Assembly (NCBI GenBank): GCA_023078685.1 | Contig: JALGAS010000004.1 | Span: 3,038,001-3,102,000 of the forward strand | Direction of reading: 5' to 3' | Source of the DNA: Neopestalotiopsis rosae | Taxonomy: Eukaryota; Ascomycota; Sordariomycetes; Amphisphaeriales; Sporocadaceae | Length of the DNA stretch: 64,000 nucleotides | Shown here: positions 22,301-35,271 of the stretch, piece by piece | Numbering within the stretch: position 1 is the stretch's first letter | Layout of the letters: every line of letters starts with the position of its first letter | The notes under the pieces: generated by a model | The model's input: the letters and a program-made list of their open reading frames with translations, nothing else | Databases searched by the model: none | Told to the model about the DNA's origin: nothing | Translations under genes and position numbers: made by a program

Positions 22301-24389
22301 TCCTCTGCAATGGCACGAAGAGCCTTCTTGTCCACTGTACCACAGCCGCAGAAGGGGATGGGCTGCTCCAAGTATTGTATCCGCTCGGGAATGTTGTAGT
22401 TGTCGGTCCTGGCTGGCAACAGCTTCTTGAGATCTGCAACGGCGGCAAGACCGTATTCTTTGGTGACCTCAGTGTTAGGTCTGGGTGCCAGGAACATCTC
22501 TGGTCTGCCATCGGAGGTGATGTCGACGTATGCCTCAATAATGGTTGGCATAATCTGGCTAGCGCAGTCTTGCAGCTGAGCCACGTCAACTTCGCAGAAC
22601 CGGGCAGGAATTGGCTCCTGCAGAGGAGTGTCTACCGGAGGGCAGACTGCGTCCCAGTGCTTCTCGGCAAACGATGTTGTTCCGGTCTGCTCGGGGAGAC
22701 TGAGGCGCTTGGCCAGGTTGGTTCGTAGCACCTTGTTGTTTCTCTTTGGTACATCGTCCATGTAGACAATCATGGTGGGCCACTTGGCTTGTTGCAGGGC
22801 CGATCGCATGGCGACATGCAGAACGCGGATATCGACGCGAGGCTTACCCTTGGGTGTGACCAGCACGATACCAACGACTTCTTGAAGTACGTCATGGGAA
22901 AGACCAAACGCCAGCGCCTGGGACACTCGCTCGAAAATGGGGCTGTCAGGGTCGGCTGCAGCAGAGACAATAGCGTTCTCAACCTCGAAAGGTGAGATGA
23001 TTTCTCCACCTCGGTTAATGACTTCTTTGGAACGACCGGTGATGTACAGGAAGCCATCCTCGTCCATGTAACCCAAGTCGCCAGTGTCGAACCAGCCATC
23101 TGCATTGAATGGAGACCTATCCAGGCTGCCATCGGGCTTGAGGTAACCCTCGAAAACTGGCGAACCCCGGACACTGATACGACCGATGGTGTGAGGAGGA
23201 GCCTGCCTTTCTGCGCCATCAAGAATAGTGAGTTCAGGACCGACCGAGATACCGGAAGTACCTTCACGGTCTAGCTTGTAATCCAAAGGAGGTGTAGAGA
23301 TTGGCATACACCTGAAGAATTTTGTTTAGCGAAAAATCCACGAATCAATGATGCAGTGGGAGTCAACCTACTCGGTCATACCGTAACTTGGCAATACGGT
23401 GCAGTTGAATGTATCCCTCAATTGCTCTGCCAGGGCAGGCAGGAGACCACCAGCTGCGTTGCAGATGAGGCGAATCCTGCTCTTGCTCATATCTGCCTGG
23501 CGGTTGATGCCCTCGTTCAAAATGAGCGAGTGCATCGTGGGGGACGCATAGTACCATGTTGGCAATTCCTGGTCAACCAGGTCCCAGAAGAGACCCGGGT
23601 CGAAGCCAGAGCAACAAATTGTTGAACCGCCGGCGAAAATGGGCGCGAAAACGTTGCGAATAAGTCCTCCGCTTTAAAAAGTGTAACGTTTAGCTTCCGT
23701 TCAGGTTCGGCGCGCTCGGGTAAAAATAAATTAACTTACACGTGGTGTAACGGCATCATGTTCAGGCACGTCTCCTGTGGCGTCAAGCCCCAAGAGGTAA
23801 TAACCTGATGCGCGCCGCTAATAGCTGCATGAATGGAGATTGGCACCAGCTTCTTGTTTCCAGAGGTACCGCTCGTAAAGAGCTGAATACAAGTGTCCTT
23901 GGGCGAGCTGGGCTGCGGGGCAGCAAGGGCTTGGAGGCTAGAACCCGATTCGCTCGTCACGGTAATGCTCATGTCTGATTCTATCCGAGCCAGGCAGATC
24001 TGGATTCCTGCCTCTGCAACCCATCCATCCTGTAGAGCCAGTTTTTGGTAATCCTCAGAGGTTGTCAAAATGATTGTTGCTCCGGCTTGCAGGACGTCAG
24101 CCTTGAACTGTTCGACACCGACACCTGGCGTGACCGGGGCGGCAGTGTAATAAGTCGAGACTGCTAGGATGGTTGCCGCTAGTATAGGTCCGTTCGGTAG
24201 TGCCACTGCTACGACCTCCTTCTTGGAGCTCTGAGTCGAGGGAAGGCGGAAGCCTTGGACGAATTGCTTCAATTGGGCGTGTGTAATGTAGTCCCGGACC
24301 GAGGCGGCGTATATGGCGGGCGTCGGGTGGTCTGGCAAAAAGTCCACAATGGACTTGCCGTCGAGCTGGAATGTTGTTGATGATGCCAT
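19390..24389 (-). CDS. Pls-like NRPS (epsilon-poly-lysine synthetase type)
   Basis: Three exons (24389-23740, 23671-23372, 23311-19390) give 1,623 residues. The adenylation domain shows LFTSGTSGNKK (about 170-180), YGMTE (about 313-317), FDTGDLGY (about 391-398) and Lys510 in an A10-like motif. The carrier domain has FFSIGGDS with the pantetheinylated Ser at about 699. The remaining 900 residues alternate paired membrane segments with three domains carrying left-handed beta-helix hexapeptide signatures, separated by a Ser/Pro/Met-rich linker. This A-T-TM2-C1-TM2-C2-TM2-C3 order matches epsilon-poly-L-lysine synthetase Pls of Streptomyces, and a fungal homologue is known from Epichloe. Such enzymes polymerise an amino acid processively at the membrane. 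There are no condensation or thioesterase domains. The first ATG (24389) is used; the open frame above it begins with TTG. Substrate identity is inference. Confidence 0.88.
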
Positions 24390-24964
24390 CGTGAACGATA
24401 GGCTGGGTCTCCCCAAAGCGTCTCCTCAAGTTGAAGAAGGAAAGGGCATCCGTCAGAGACTGGGTCTAATCAGTCAAAGATAGAGTCTAGAGGAAGTTTC
24501 GACGACGATGGTTTGAGCAACACAACTAGACCGAAAAACAAAAAACGAAACAGATATGGAAATGGCTGTCTCATATATATCTTTGGGCAATGGCCACACG
24601 CTTCTACTCTCTCTCGCTCTCTAATAGTACACGCTCTGGATCACCTTGGTGACCCCTGATGAGGATCGGCAATGGTAGTATACAAGGGTTGTCAGGCATA
24701 GTGGTTCAATGAATTCTACGCACAAGACCCAAGTCTGGATACAGAGTACATTGGTTTACTTTCCAGCTGCCCCCCAAGCAGCCCCCCAAACCAAACCAGA
24801 CCAAGCAACAGGCACTATCTCGGTCTCTCCTTCCCGTAGAATACATACTGGGGACTCGTGCTACTACATTGACCCTTTGATATGTACTATAGTACCTGAT
24901 TTGTGCTCGAGGTACTTAATTACGTATGTATTTGCAGGCAACTGCAGCAGCTGTAGTAGTCATG

Positions 24965-24967
<3 letters not shown>

Positions 24968-24996
<29 letters not shown>
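24968..24996 (+). repeat. 29-base poly-G tract
   Basis: An uninterrupted run of 29 G on the plus strand, about 580 bases upstream of the synthetase start. It can form G-quadruplex structure and is prone to length change and sequencing error. Confidence 0.9.
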
Positions 24997-27900
24997 ATAC
25001 ATCAGAATCAGATCAACGATCCCAGTATTGTTCTCGCCCACTTCTATTCAGGTCTCTACATCGCCCCCCGTCAAGGATGAAGCGAAAGAGAGAGAGAAAA
25101 AAAAGAAGTGGACTCCAGTTAGTGCAACTCCCGGGTGGCCAGCTTATCTGAAGCTGGGAGCTAACTGGGGCAGCTGGAAGGGCAGGACAGGCTCAGGCCA
25201 GCGAGTGAACGGGCGCTGTCCAGGTGTTGCGGGCTAACTAACTGTGTACACTAGCATAGCTAGGAGGTATAATTCTCCATACCGGCATCTCCTTCCTTTA
25301 CCGTATGGTATATGATCGGGGCGCCTATCAAATATCCACCTACCACTCCATAGCACCAGAGTTTTGTATCGTCTGTATCGTCTGTACTGACTCTCGCTGT
25401 GTATTTGGGTCAGTAAGGTACATGGTGATAGACTATTAAACTGGAGCTAGGACGGCCGTATATCGGCTTGTGCCCCCGTACAGAAGGTAGAACCTGCAGC
25501 AAGCCCTATCCGCCGTCATGTCCGGGGTCACTGATTGGTCGAGTTCGAGATGCAACCTTAAAAAATGCCATCTCCGTGATGCTCCACTTCTCGCCTGGCA
25601 TTCATTTTTTTTTTTTTTCTCTTTTCTCGATAATCGTTGTTCACACACACACATTCCTGGGGCCTGTCCCCGACTTTCCGGTAGTGAGTGTGTACAATGT
25701 AGAAAGATTTATCAGTACCCAAGAGCCAAGAGGGTACGTACCGTCTAATCCGATGCCGTTTCAATCTCTTTGCTTCCTCAGTTTACGATCTTATCTGCGT
25801 TTGTTCCCTGCAAAATCCATTTTTAATCCCCGATGGCATGGTTGCGAACACATTGTCAAAGCAGACGGTTTGCATACTCGCTTCCGTGCCTGATCTGCGT
25901 CCGCATGCGCAATCGAGCTTGCGAGGACAGCCGCGCGACTGCCTGCAATCAACATGCAATACGGTGACTCGTGAGTCGTACGCCCATGTTCAGTTCATGA
26001 TAACAACACAATCAAGAAAGAGAGAAGAAAAAAGAATATCAATGCGAGGGCGGAGCCCTGCCAACCTACACTTGCATTGCAGTAGTAGACCCAAGACAGA
26101 TAGACCTTGATGGGGCTCCTATAGTCACATAGCGCATTGCGCCATGAATGAGCAATAGACGAGCTGGGAAGTCCAATAATTCGTTTGAGGGCCACTGATG
26201 TCGCTGCTGCGTCTGGCGTGCTGGTTAGGTTGGGCGGGCAGTGGCTGGCTGCTTGGTGGACTGGTGGGTTTGAGGTGCCTTGGGTGCGAGCAGGGGGATA
26301 ACATGTCCATCTTGGCTCCACCTTCTCCTTCGGGCAACGCAGAACAAAGACGGAATGGAGCCAGAATTGGGCCTTTGAACCCCCGGCCATGTTGCGACTG
26401 GGGGGGCATGGGGGTTATGAAGTAGTAGAAGAATCTATAGCAGTTTCGCCGGACGTCTTCGTTCCCGTCGACGGCGGCGGCGGACGGAGGAGGAGGCGAA
26501 AGAAAGAACTTCCGTTGTTCTTCAACCACCCCTCCAAGAACTTTCTTTAGTAACTACTACTACCGAGTATGCTTGAGACGGAGCCAGCAATTGCGTTCCT
26601 GGTTCTTGCGAGGCCGTGAGATCCGTCTCCTGTGCCATATTTCCGTGCTTGGCCTCCTTTTTTCCCCAATTGACAACCCTCACGGTAGTTATGGACCTGG
26701 TTATGCTTATAATTCCAATTTATCCGTAACATATCGGTTCTGCGAGACCGTTGGCGCACTCAATTTTGGCCGCCTTGGCGGCTCTCCCAGCCTAGCGCCG
26801 ATTGTGTGCCTTTAACCTTTGATCCCAACATGGTAGCGAGCAGAGGTCGCAAGAACTTACCAGGTTTCCAGGTCAGGTACATGCGCTAGCTATAGAGGGT
26901 TGTAGTGTATCGTATGGGTTTTGTTTAGTGGTTACCAGAGTAAAGGGTGAACCGTGTATGAGACTCCACGTGGAATCAAGAACTTGGGGATCGTCGGATC
27001 GATTCCAGTCCTCCATTCACAAGTAATTTTTGGATCGCAACTTTCGATTTCATATGACGCTATTATTACAGCAGATACTGGAGATGCCTGATAGGTGCAC
27101 GATGCTTCTTGCACCCTGCTTGGTTGGGCGCTTGCCTCACCGTCTGATCCCGGGACCACACATGCCGTCAGCAATTACTGGTGCCTCTCTCCTATGTCTG
27201 TGTGTGAGAAAATGTGAACCTACATTTCCAGTGCGGATTCTCTGCTAAGCAACCTTGGGCAAAGCTTGTCGTTGTTCAATAATCCACCGTGTTGCCAAGG
27301 CCCCTATGACACTTGGCTCCCGCAAGGAATACGACGCGGCACAGCTAGGCACAGATGCAATACTACCAAAAAGCATAAACTCGTAAATTTCTTTGTTTCC
27401 TGTCGTGTTGGAGACCTCATCTTGCTCATAGGAATCAGATCCGTATGCCGTGATGAGGAAAATGAAAAAAAAAAAGGTTCGCCAACCCCCGGCCCGCGAT
27501 CTGTAAGTGATGCACCGATTGCACCAACTACCTTGCAGTTTGCTCGTCACACAGGATCTTCGACTTACGCGAGGGGCCACAGTTGCATTCCCATGTTGGG
27601 TTGGCATGTTCCACAAGCATCGACGTCAGAGGCGACATGTACAACTCTAAATTTTTGCTCGTTTCATGCAAATGCATGTTCGGTTGCGCAGAAGAAAAAG
27701 AAGGGAAAATCAAAAATTCTTACCAGAGAAAACAGAAAACCATTACCACAGAGAAACAAACGAACCGTCCCACCTTGCAGGTAGATCATGACGTTCAGCG
27801 TGGTGTAGTGTCCCGCATACAGTACCTTTGTGTTTTTTTGGCATGTGCGGTTCGTCCCGTTGGGATCGAAGAACTCTTGTGATTTTCATCTCCGAAAGAA

Positions 27901-28545
27901 TTTCGTCTTGACTATTCTAGATTGCAGAAGTCTGCATACCAAGTCTCATGCAAGCATACCAATTCCAGGCAATCAATCAGGTCTTTTGTCTTCATTCGTC
28001 TGAATCATTCTTTTGCTCGCTGATTTTTCCATTTCCTTGCCTGTTCCTCGCCTGCCATGCCCAGAGCCCCACAAGTTCAATCAGTATGTCACGGCCACAG
28101 AGTCCAGACACATGGCCCCCCTCGATTGATAGTATTCGTTCGTTTCGTCTGATTCAAGCGAGAGGAAAATGCCGAAATGAAGACCCTTCACGGGTTTTTC
28201 TTTTCTGCATCTCCAACAATGTGATACGGAGAAATCAACTGTTTTTGGGATCTTTAAACTAAGAATGCTTCTTAAGCTTAACATTATTCCCGGATGTTCC
28301 ACCTTGGCGCGCCGGTTCTGGACTGAAACTCAGTCTTGGGCCGAACTATTGCGACGTATAACAGAATTCTCTATCCGTCAATATAGAATTGTGATCCGGA
28401 GTATGAGCGGCCGCCCACGTTTGCAACTGATAACCACATGAAGAAAACAAATCCATAAATCGGAAGATAGTGACTGAATGAGGGAACCTGGGGGACCTGG
28501 TGCAGATTGAATCACTTTTATCACGGTGGATTCCACTACTCATCA

Positions 28546-28575
28546 CAGCTTGGCCCAGCTTGGCCCAGCTTGGCC
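28546..28575 (+). repeat. Tandem 10-bp repeat, three copies
   Basis: CAGCTTGGCC occurs three times head to tail. No surrounding gene or element was identified. Confidence 0.85.
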
Positions 28576-31500
28576 TTGGCAGGCACGCACAAGTCAGCCT
28601 GGCATGGCGTTACTTCGGGCCTTGCTCCACGGGATTGTATGGGGGTGTTTATGGAGGCTATGGGGGTTGCAGTCGCCTCTCTCGAGTCACGACGGATGAA
28701 GAGTCACAGAGTTCCATTCATTGCCAAAATAGAGAAATCCCACAGTTTGGTATTCTCCAGTTTCTCCCTTTGCCAAGCAACTAGGCGGACCCAAGAGACC
28801 AAGACGGCGAGAATTATCCGTATCGCTGGCCTCGCGTGTCAAGCTCTGCGCCGCACATTGGCAGACAGGCTGCCAGCGCCAAGACAACCATCGGGACTTC
28901 TTCAGATGGGATCGACGGGGGTTTGTTCGCAAACGAAATAGGAGGGCCTCGCATCCCAGCCAGGCAGTCTAGACTCTTTCTAGACGGAAACGCTGCCGCA
29001 GCCGTCGTCCGTAACCTCTTTAAACGAAGTGGCCAAGGCCAATACGCGACGGTATATATGTTGCAACAGATGAGACGATCTGATAACCGCGTTGCGACTA
29101 TAGGAAGGGTTCTTTAACTCTGAAGCAGAGGCCTGGCCCCCATCTGGGCTCACTTCACGTGCTAATAAGGAAGGTTCAACTAGCAGCATTGCCGCAACCG
29201 AATCCCTTTCATATCGGCTCATTCTTGGGCAGGGCAAGGAAGGGGATTGGGCGGGAAGACTAGGGAATACGGACGGTGGTGAGTGAAAGGTACTTCAAGT
29301 ACGTACCGAGTACACTGCCTGGCTGCTTGCTTACCTATGCTACATCGAGAAATCCGATCTTCAGGGACCGTTACACTCAACAACCATTTGGCCGCATTCC
29401 CCACCCCACTTCAGATGAGACTCTTCAGACGAAAAGAAAGGTGAGCGAGAGCAGAGAGCCAAAGGCCAAAGGGCAAAATACGGAGAGCACCGTTCTGGGA
29501 AAGTCACATGTTTTTGCGTGCGCGCCCGGCAGTGCTCTCTTGAAACGGAACATTAGTAACGAAAAAAGGAGCGGCCATCTTCTGGCAGGCTGCTGGCTGG
29601 CTCGCTGCTATCAGATCGAACATCACTTTCCGATACAAGATTGTGCCAAGACCTGGTTGATGAAGACCACTTCCGTCTACGACCTTAGCATCAGTTGGCC
29701 GCGATGCGCGGGACCGCAAAAAAGACCAAAGAGACGCAACGACGACCGTTGGTTGGGCGCTCAATGGGCGCTGTGCCTGGCAGTGCTTGCTCAAGCGCTG
29801 TCAAGCGCCTGTGGCTAGCTGACTGTTCTGTCTAGTACTGTGTAGCTGAGCCTCTAGTAACTCTGAGCTGGAGCCAAGTACATACTATGAGCCCAGTAGC
29901 AGGTAGCTGACCTCTGTGCTGTCACGGGCTGTGTGGCAGTGGCTAGCTGGCCAATGCTGGTTAAACGCTCGGCTGGCGCTCTGGCCCGCGCCGGAACTCG
30001 AGGGCCTGTCGAAAAGACTCGAAGGAGCAAAAAGACGAGCGACAAGGAGGACCAGGTAGCGCTAATCCCAAATAGACGGTAGGTCTGGATGCAAGGTACG
30101 CGACCGGGTCCGTATCGAGATAAGGTTTTGCGGCTATCAAATTGATGACTTTTTATGGGAAGAGACAGCGGCCGGCAGAAGGGCCTTCAAGGGCTTTCAA
30201 GGGCCTGGCAGCCAAGGTCTGCCAAGCGAGGCGTCGCCACACCGAGACGCTACATACTGCAACCCTTCGGTCACCCATTGTTACCATGTCACTCACTTCC
30301 ATCTCCATTCACCGTGATAACGCACAGCGACTTGCGATATGCGACATGCGACTGGCGACTGCTGCCGTTGAGATATGCCGCCCGCTCGTTCACTGCACCG
30401 CGATGACGAAGGCAGTATGTAATTATTGCAACGGTTGCAGCTGGGACTGCGACAAACTCAATCGAGTGCATTGCAGTATCTGAATCAAATACATTCGTCA
30501 GCTCTTTGCTGCGGGCAAGCAACAATCTTGACTTGGCGCGCGGGCTCACCAAGACCTGTTACCCAGTCCAGGATGCACTGGCCGTGAGTACGCTGTAGTA
30601 TGTATTATGCCTCCCACCATTCAGCATTGATGATTGACAAAGCATGTGCGGGACAAGACTTCCTAAGCTTCCGTCGGCGATAAGCTTCTGATGCTACTAC
30701 TGTATACTATACCAGCATTTTGCGAGAGGATCGTCAACTTTCTCTTTACGTCTTACTCGCAATATGGTACGATGTGACGACACGAAATTTCTAGAATGCG
30801 GCGCTTCCATGCTAGCGAGGCTAGCACCAACTACCGGCGACCGCTAAGCCCAGATCAATTATCGTGATACAGAGGCCTATACACTACTGTAGCGCAACCG
30901 ACCTCCTTGCTTCTTTTTCTTCTCTCGCAAACCCCCGATCTTTTTCCATTAATCATACATTTGCAGAGTTTTACAATGACCCAGAGGATTGGGTGCGTGT
31001 CGTACCGTAGATCATGATCACATTCGAGGTCTCGGAGGCTAGGATCCCCGGGCGGAGACAAATGTCAGTTCCCGCTCGCTCCCGTCAAACTGCCATGCTA
31101 GTGGTAAGTTCGAAATTGAGTTGGATATCCATTTTTATTCACAAGCACCTCACTAAGCACTTCACCTAGTCCAGTTTGTCCAGTAGCACCACCGGCTGCG
31201 CGGTGCCAAGACAAAGAATGGATGATCAAGTCCTATTTCGAACATTGGCAAACCACAAAGGTACTCTGAAGCACTCGAAGCACTCAAAGCACCCTCTGCA
31301 TGCCTCTCTTCCGAATTCCAAATATGATTATGACGACAAGGGGGGTCCTGTCCACTCCAACGTCCACTCCTCCAAAAGAATGCGTTCAATGGACAACGTT
31401 GGGTGATGTATTGGGCGCTTCGACCCTTTCACCGCGCGTCTCGAGCAGACGTCGGCATGGTCAAAAGAGGTCATACTGGTGAAGATCTCTCCAACTCTTC

Positions 31501-31872
31501 CTGGCGACTGCGAGGTTTGTGAGAGGGAATAATCAATAGTCCGGGAGCGCACCATGTCAAGGTAGAGTCGGCTGCCACGTGGGCGCGGCCGCGTCTGGTA
31601 CTGATTATTGTTCATTTTTGCCTTTGACATGGCTTTTTAGGATCTTGTATGGATGCACCGATGCATTTCTTGTCCAACGCTCTGCTTCTGCTTGCATAAG
31701 GGTCCACTGGTTGTAATTGCATACTGCAATGTAATACCGTTGGCCAAGGGGTCGCATACGCGTCCTTTCCTACGTTGCACGCTTTCAAATGCCAGATGCA
31801 TGGCCAAGAAATATCCGAGTGTTGATAAAGCTCAAGATAAGGCTTTTTGAAACTCACAGTGCAGCTATGCGT

Positions 31873-31888
31873 GCATGCATGCATGCAT
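31873..31888 (+). repeat. GCAT microsatellite
   Basis: Four perfect GCAT units, flanked by near-copies (gtgcat, ccatgcgagcat). Confidence 0.85.
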
Positions 31889-34800
31889 CCATGCGAGCAT
31901 ACGTAGATATGAGTATCACAGATCTCACGATGCGTTGTTGGAGTTTTAGGACTTCTCCTATCTTTTTGACGCCTTTTCCGTCTAGCCGTCGTGGCACAGC
32001 GGCGATCTGATCTGTCCAAGACGTCGGTGAGGCTCTTCTGTCTAGTGCTCCAGTTGCACAGACACCAAATTGGCTACCACTGACGGTTTTTTGGCAAGAT
32101 CCTAGTGTGGACTCTAAAAAAGACCCAGATAAACAATATAATACAGTAGTACTCAACATGGGGGCCCAGCAAGTACCGCAAAGTTCCCACCTGGCATACC
32201 GCGAAATCCACTTCAATATTGAATGTGGTATCCGGTAGATGACGTCGATCAGTGGCGACGACCTAGCAAGGTGTTGAAAGTGCCGGTCTGGAGGTGCCAT
32301 GATGAACAGAAGCGATTGACACTGGGTCTTGCATATCTGAAGACGACGATGTGAAGGAAGTAGAAACAAAGACATCATCTAGAACAAACAAAAGGGTAAA
32401 TGATGGGCGCTGTATGTTTCAAGCAAACAAACTGGCTAACAGCCGAAGGATCAACAAGGGTAGGCTCGAAACTTTCCGGTCAATGCTACCGTCCCTATCT
32501 ATCTGCTTCTCAATCGATATCATGAAATCCCGTTTGATAAGATTGCAGTTTGGATAAGAGAAGTCCCGGCCGAGCAGCCTTGCAGGGTTGCCCGTAGAGG
32601 ATCTGCATACATATTCTAGCCTGGTCTTGGGCAGCAGTCGGTGATGGAACCCCCAGCCTGCCGACCTGCCTGCCTGCAAGTCTGTGCAGGCCTGTTCCGT
32701 TACGAAGAAGTACTGTGTAAGTGAATGGGCACTGCCTTGAAAAGGCACTGAAAAGGCCATGGGCATTGGAGGGCCGGAAAGTATCACAGTAGTACGTATC
32801 CGTATCCCGTAGATTACTAGTGAGGGGATTGGCATCTACAGTTGCCTATAACGAACAGAATCCCATCGACCATAGTCCAGATAACCCGGCACTATAGCTA
32901 ACCAGCTTGTAGGCTGCAGGGTGGCGCCGGGGTGGCCTAGCAAAGCACTGACTGCAAGGTCCCACCACGCCGACAGGACCTTTTTTTCAAAGTACAGGAT
33001 ACGGCAGAACCACTCAGGTTGAGCTTTGGACCTTGGACCTTGGGAGCCCTGCCCCCCCAACACCAAGAGTCAAGAGTCCACCACTCCCACGGCGATGCCG
33101 CCGAAAGGGGAAAAGAAGACAGAACGGCATCCCGAATTGCATAGCGACAGAGGCCCCGATTCGGAAAGTACCGGGTTACTAGAACCTCCCCCGCGTCCCG
33201 ATTGATTGCTGCAATCATACCGACTTCATTAAGGCAATCTTGTACAATTGAGCGCCGGAGCTTTTTTAGTTATGGAATCATGGTCTTTTGGGGATTGGGG
33301 TTCAATGGCAGCAACTGCCCGTTTGGCAGTACTCTTGGGTGATCTCCCGGGACAGAGACTCCCGAGCTAAATAAGTGTCAAAACTACAAGTCGGTGTTAT
33401 TTTGAATCCCGATCGATGCAGAAAGAGAAAGAGAACAAGAGAGGAAAGGCATAGAAATCTGGAGTGGTACAATACCTTGATGGATGATGTAGTCCAAATT
33501 CTTAGTCGTAAGAAGTACATAATTGGCCGGTATGGTATGGGGTTGGTTCGCACTGACACTGGAGCCGCGCCGACCTAAACGATACTTACCTACACAGAAT
33601 ACATAGTAGACGGCTGGACGCGGGCACTTTTGGCGAACGGTCAGTAGTGTGTGATCACATCATCACAAAATAAAATAAAAACCGTTTGAAATGTCTGGGC
33701 GTAAGATGCAACAGTAGCAGTCGAAGGATGGAAGCTTACGTGAGGATGGGGGGATCCAAAACGATGCATCTTTTGGATGATGATCAGCGGCATCGCGCGC
33801 GGTTACGAAAGTCGTGATGCGGCGCAAGAGATTAAACGGTCAGACCGGTTTCCCGTATTCACAAATTCACCACACACCAATACAACGCACTACGGAATAT
33901 TACTGACTCGTTCGTTTCTGATGTGAGAATTACTATCATCTCTTATCTGCAAAACGGAACAGATACTGGATAAACTTATCAGTGCTCGAGCCACGAATTG
34001 ACCATATCAGGCAATGCACTGGTAAGCTTGTCGTAGCTTGTTCCCACCTCACATTATCAAACAAAAAATACAATAAAATAAACGGTGCCACAACCAGCAT
34101 TTTCTGGGACATGCAAAGATGCGTATCTGAACCCACCGATTTCCGCGTAGTCCTCTTTGCTACCATGATCGGCCTGGTTTGAGAAGAGATGCAAAACTTA
34201 TCATGAATCATCCCGCAAGTATTCTCTTCTCCCTTGGCCCTTGCGATTTGCCATGGTCTCGACCGCCGGACTATTTCTAGATCCACCTCCACACATTGAC
34301 AAGATAGTAAGTAGTATACATCGAGCCCTACGATTGAGGGGTTGGGAAGCGGGAGGATGATTCATGTCATTGTGCAGAAAGATTAAGCAAAAAAACTTAC
34401 ATAGTACCGACTATCACAGTACGGGGGGGATGGGTAAGTCGTAGAGTGGAGTCGGGATCTTCTCACAAACTCCTCTTAGGTGTTGAACCCGCCCTGCACC
34501 GTACATCGTGAGAGCTTGGTCTTGAGGTGGGGGATAACAAAGACAATGTAAAGTGGAAGTCGCTGCGCGGATCCCGCAAGTTCGACGGTCCTCTTTTGGG
34601 CCCTCCGAATACTCTTCTATCAAACCCGGCCATCCTACGATGCCATTTGCTTATTTGTTATCTTTCCCTGGCCATGACGAGCGGGGTTCGCGCCGATAGA
34701 TGCTGCAAACACGGAAAGATATCCATTGTTTTCTCTCTGAAGCGGTGCAGTCGCTTCTTTGGGAGGCGAATAGATCATCAAGCACCACCATATACACGTG

Positions 34801-34891
34801 TATAGGTGAAGCGAGCCGGCCGTCGTAGCCGATTTCCTGTTGGTGAGGAGAAGGAGGAGATTGAACCGCAAAAAGAGGAACCTTCGAGGGT

Positions 34892-34892
<1 letters not shown>

Positions 34893-34929
<37 letters not shown>
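34893..34929 (+). repeat. 37-base poly-A tract
   Basis: An uninterrupted run of 37 A. Such long pure A runs can mark the 3' end of a retroposed sequence, but no element body or target-site duplication was recognised upstream. Confidence 0.9.
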
Positions 34930-34932
<3 letters not shown>

Positions 34933-35271
34933 TCTCGTCACATCTCACCGGACCCATCACATTAGCATATCAGATGGGAGAAGGCGTGCAGCGCAGATCC
35001 AGAGTGTACCAGATGTATTATGGTTCTTGTTACTTAATTTTTGGATACCTCCCCGGGAGCCACGTGCTTTCGTACTCGGGGTCCTGGGTCGTCGTAAAAA
35101 AGCAAAGGCCTCCCACAACACGGAAAACGCGGATTTTTCCGACATGGAAACCACTTTTTCGGGTATTTGTATTATTATTTTTGTCTTTTGGATGGCGCGT
35201 TCTGGTGCAATAATATCTTACCGCATTGCATACCACTGGAGACTCTCGCAGTTCGTCGTTGATCCCGGAGA

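Larger units (their letters stand above)
24390..35271. other. Long gene-poor interval
   Basis: Nearly 11 kb upstream of the synthetase shows no gene that I can support. Many short frames exist, but none has domain signals or credible exon partners. The best small candidate is a 58-residue frame at 28086-28262 (+), starting MSRPQSPDTWPPS after a pyrimidine-rich leader; I would not call it a gene. The interval includes homopolymers, a tetranucleotide repeat and a 10-bp tandem repeat, listed separately. It does not look AT-rich or RIP-mutated, so it may be a large regulatory or non-coding-RNA region. Confidence 0.45.

Noticed and set aside
19576..22728. Long plus-strand frames opposite the Pls-like gene (up to 261 residues)
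   Set aside because: They are shadows of GC-rich codons in the real minus-strand gene.
29276..29818. 180-residue open frame (+) in the gene-poor interval
   Set aside because: Composition is not protein-like, there is a competing open frame opposite, and no motif is visible.
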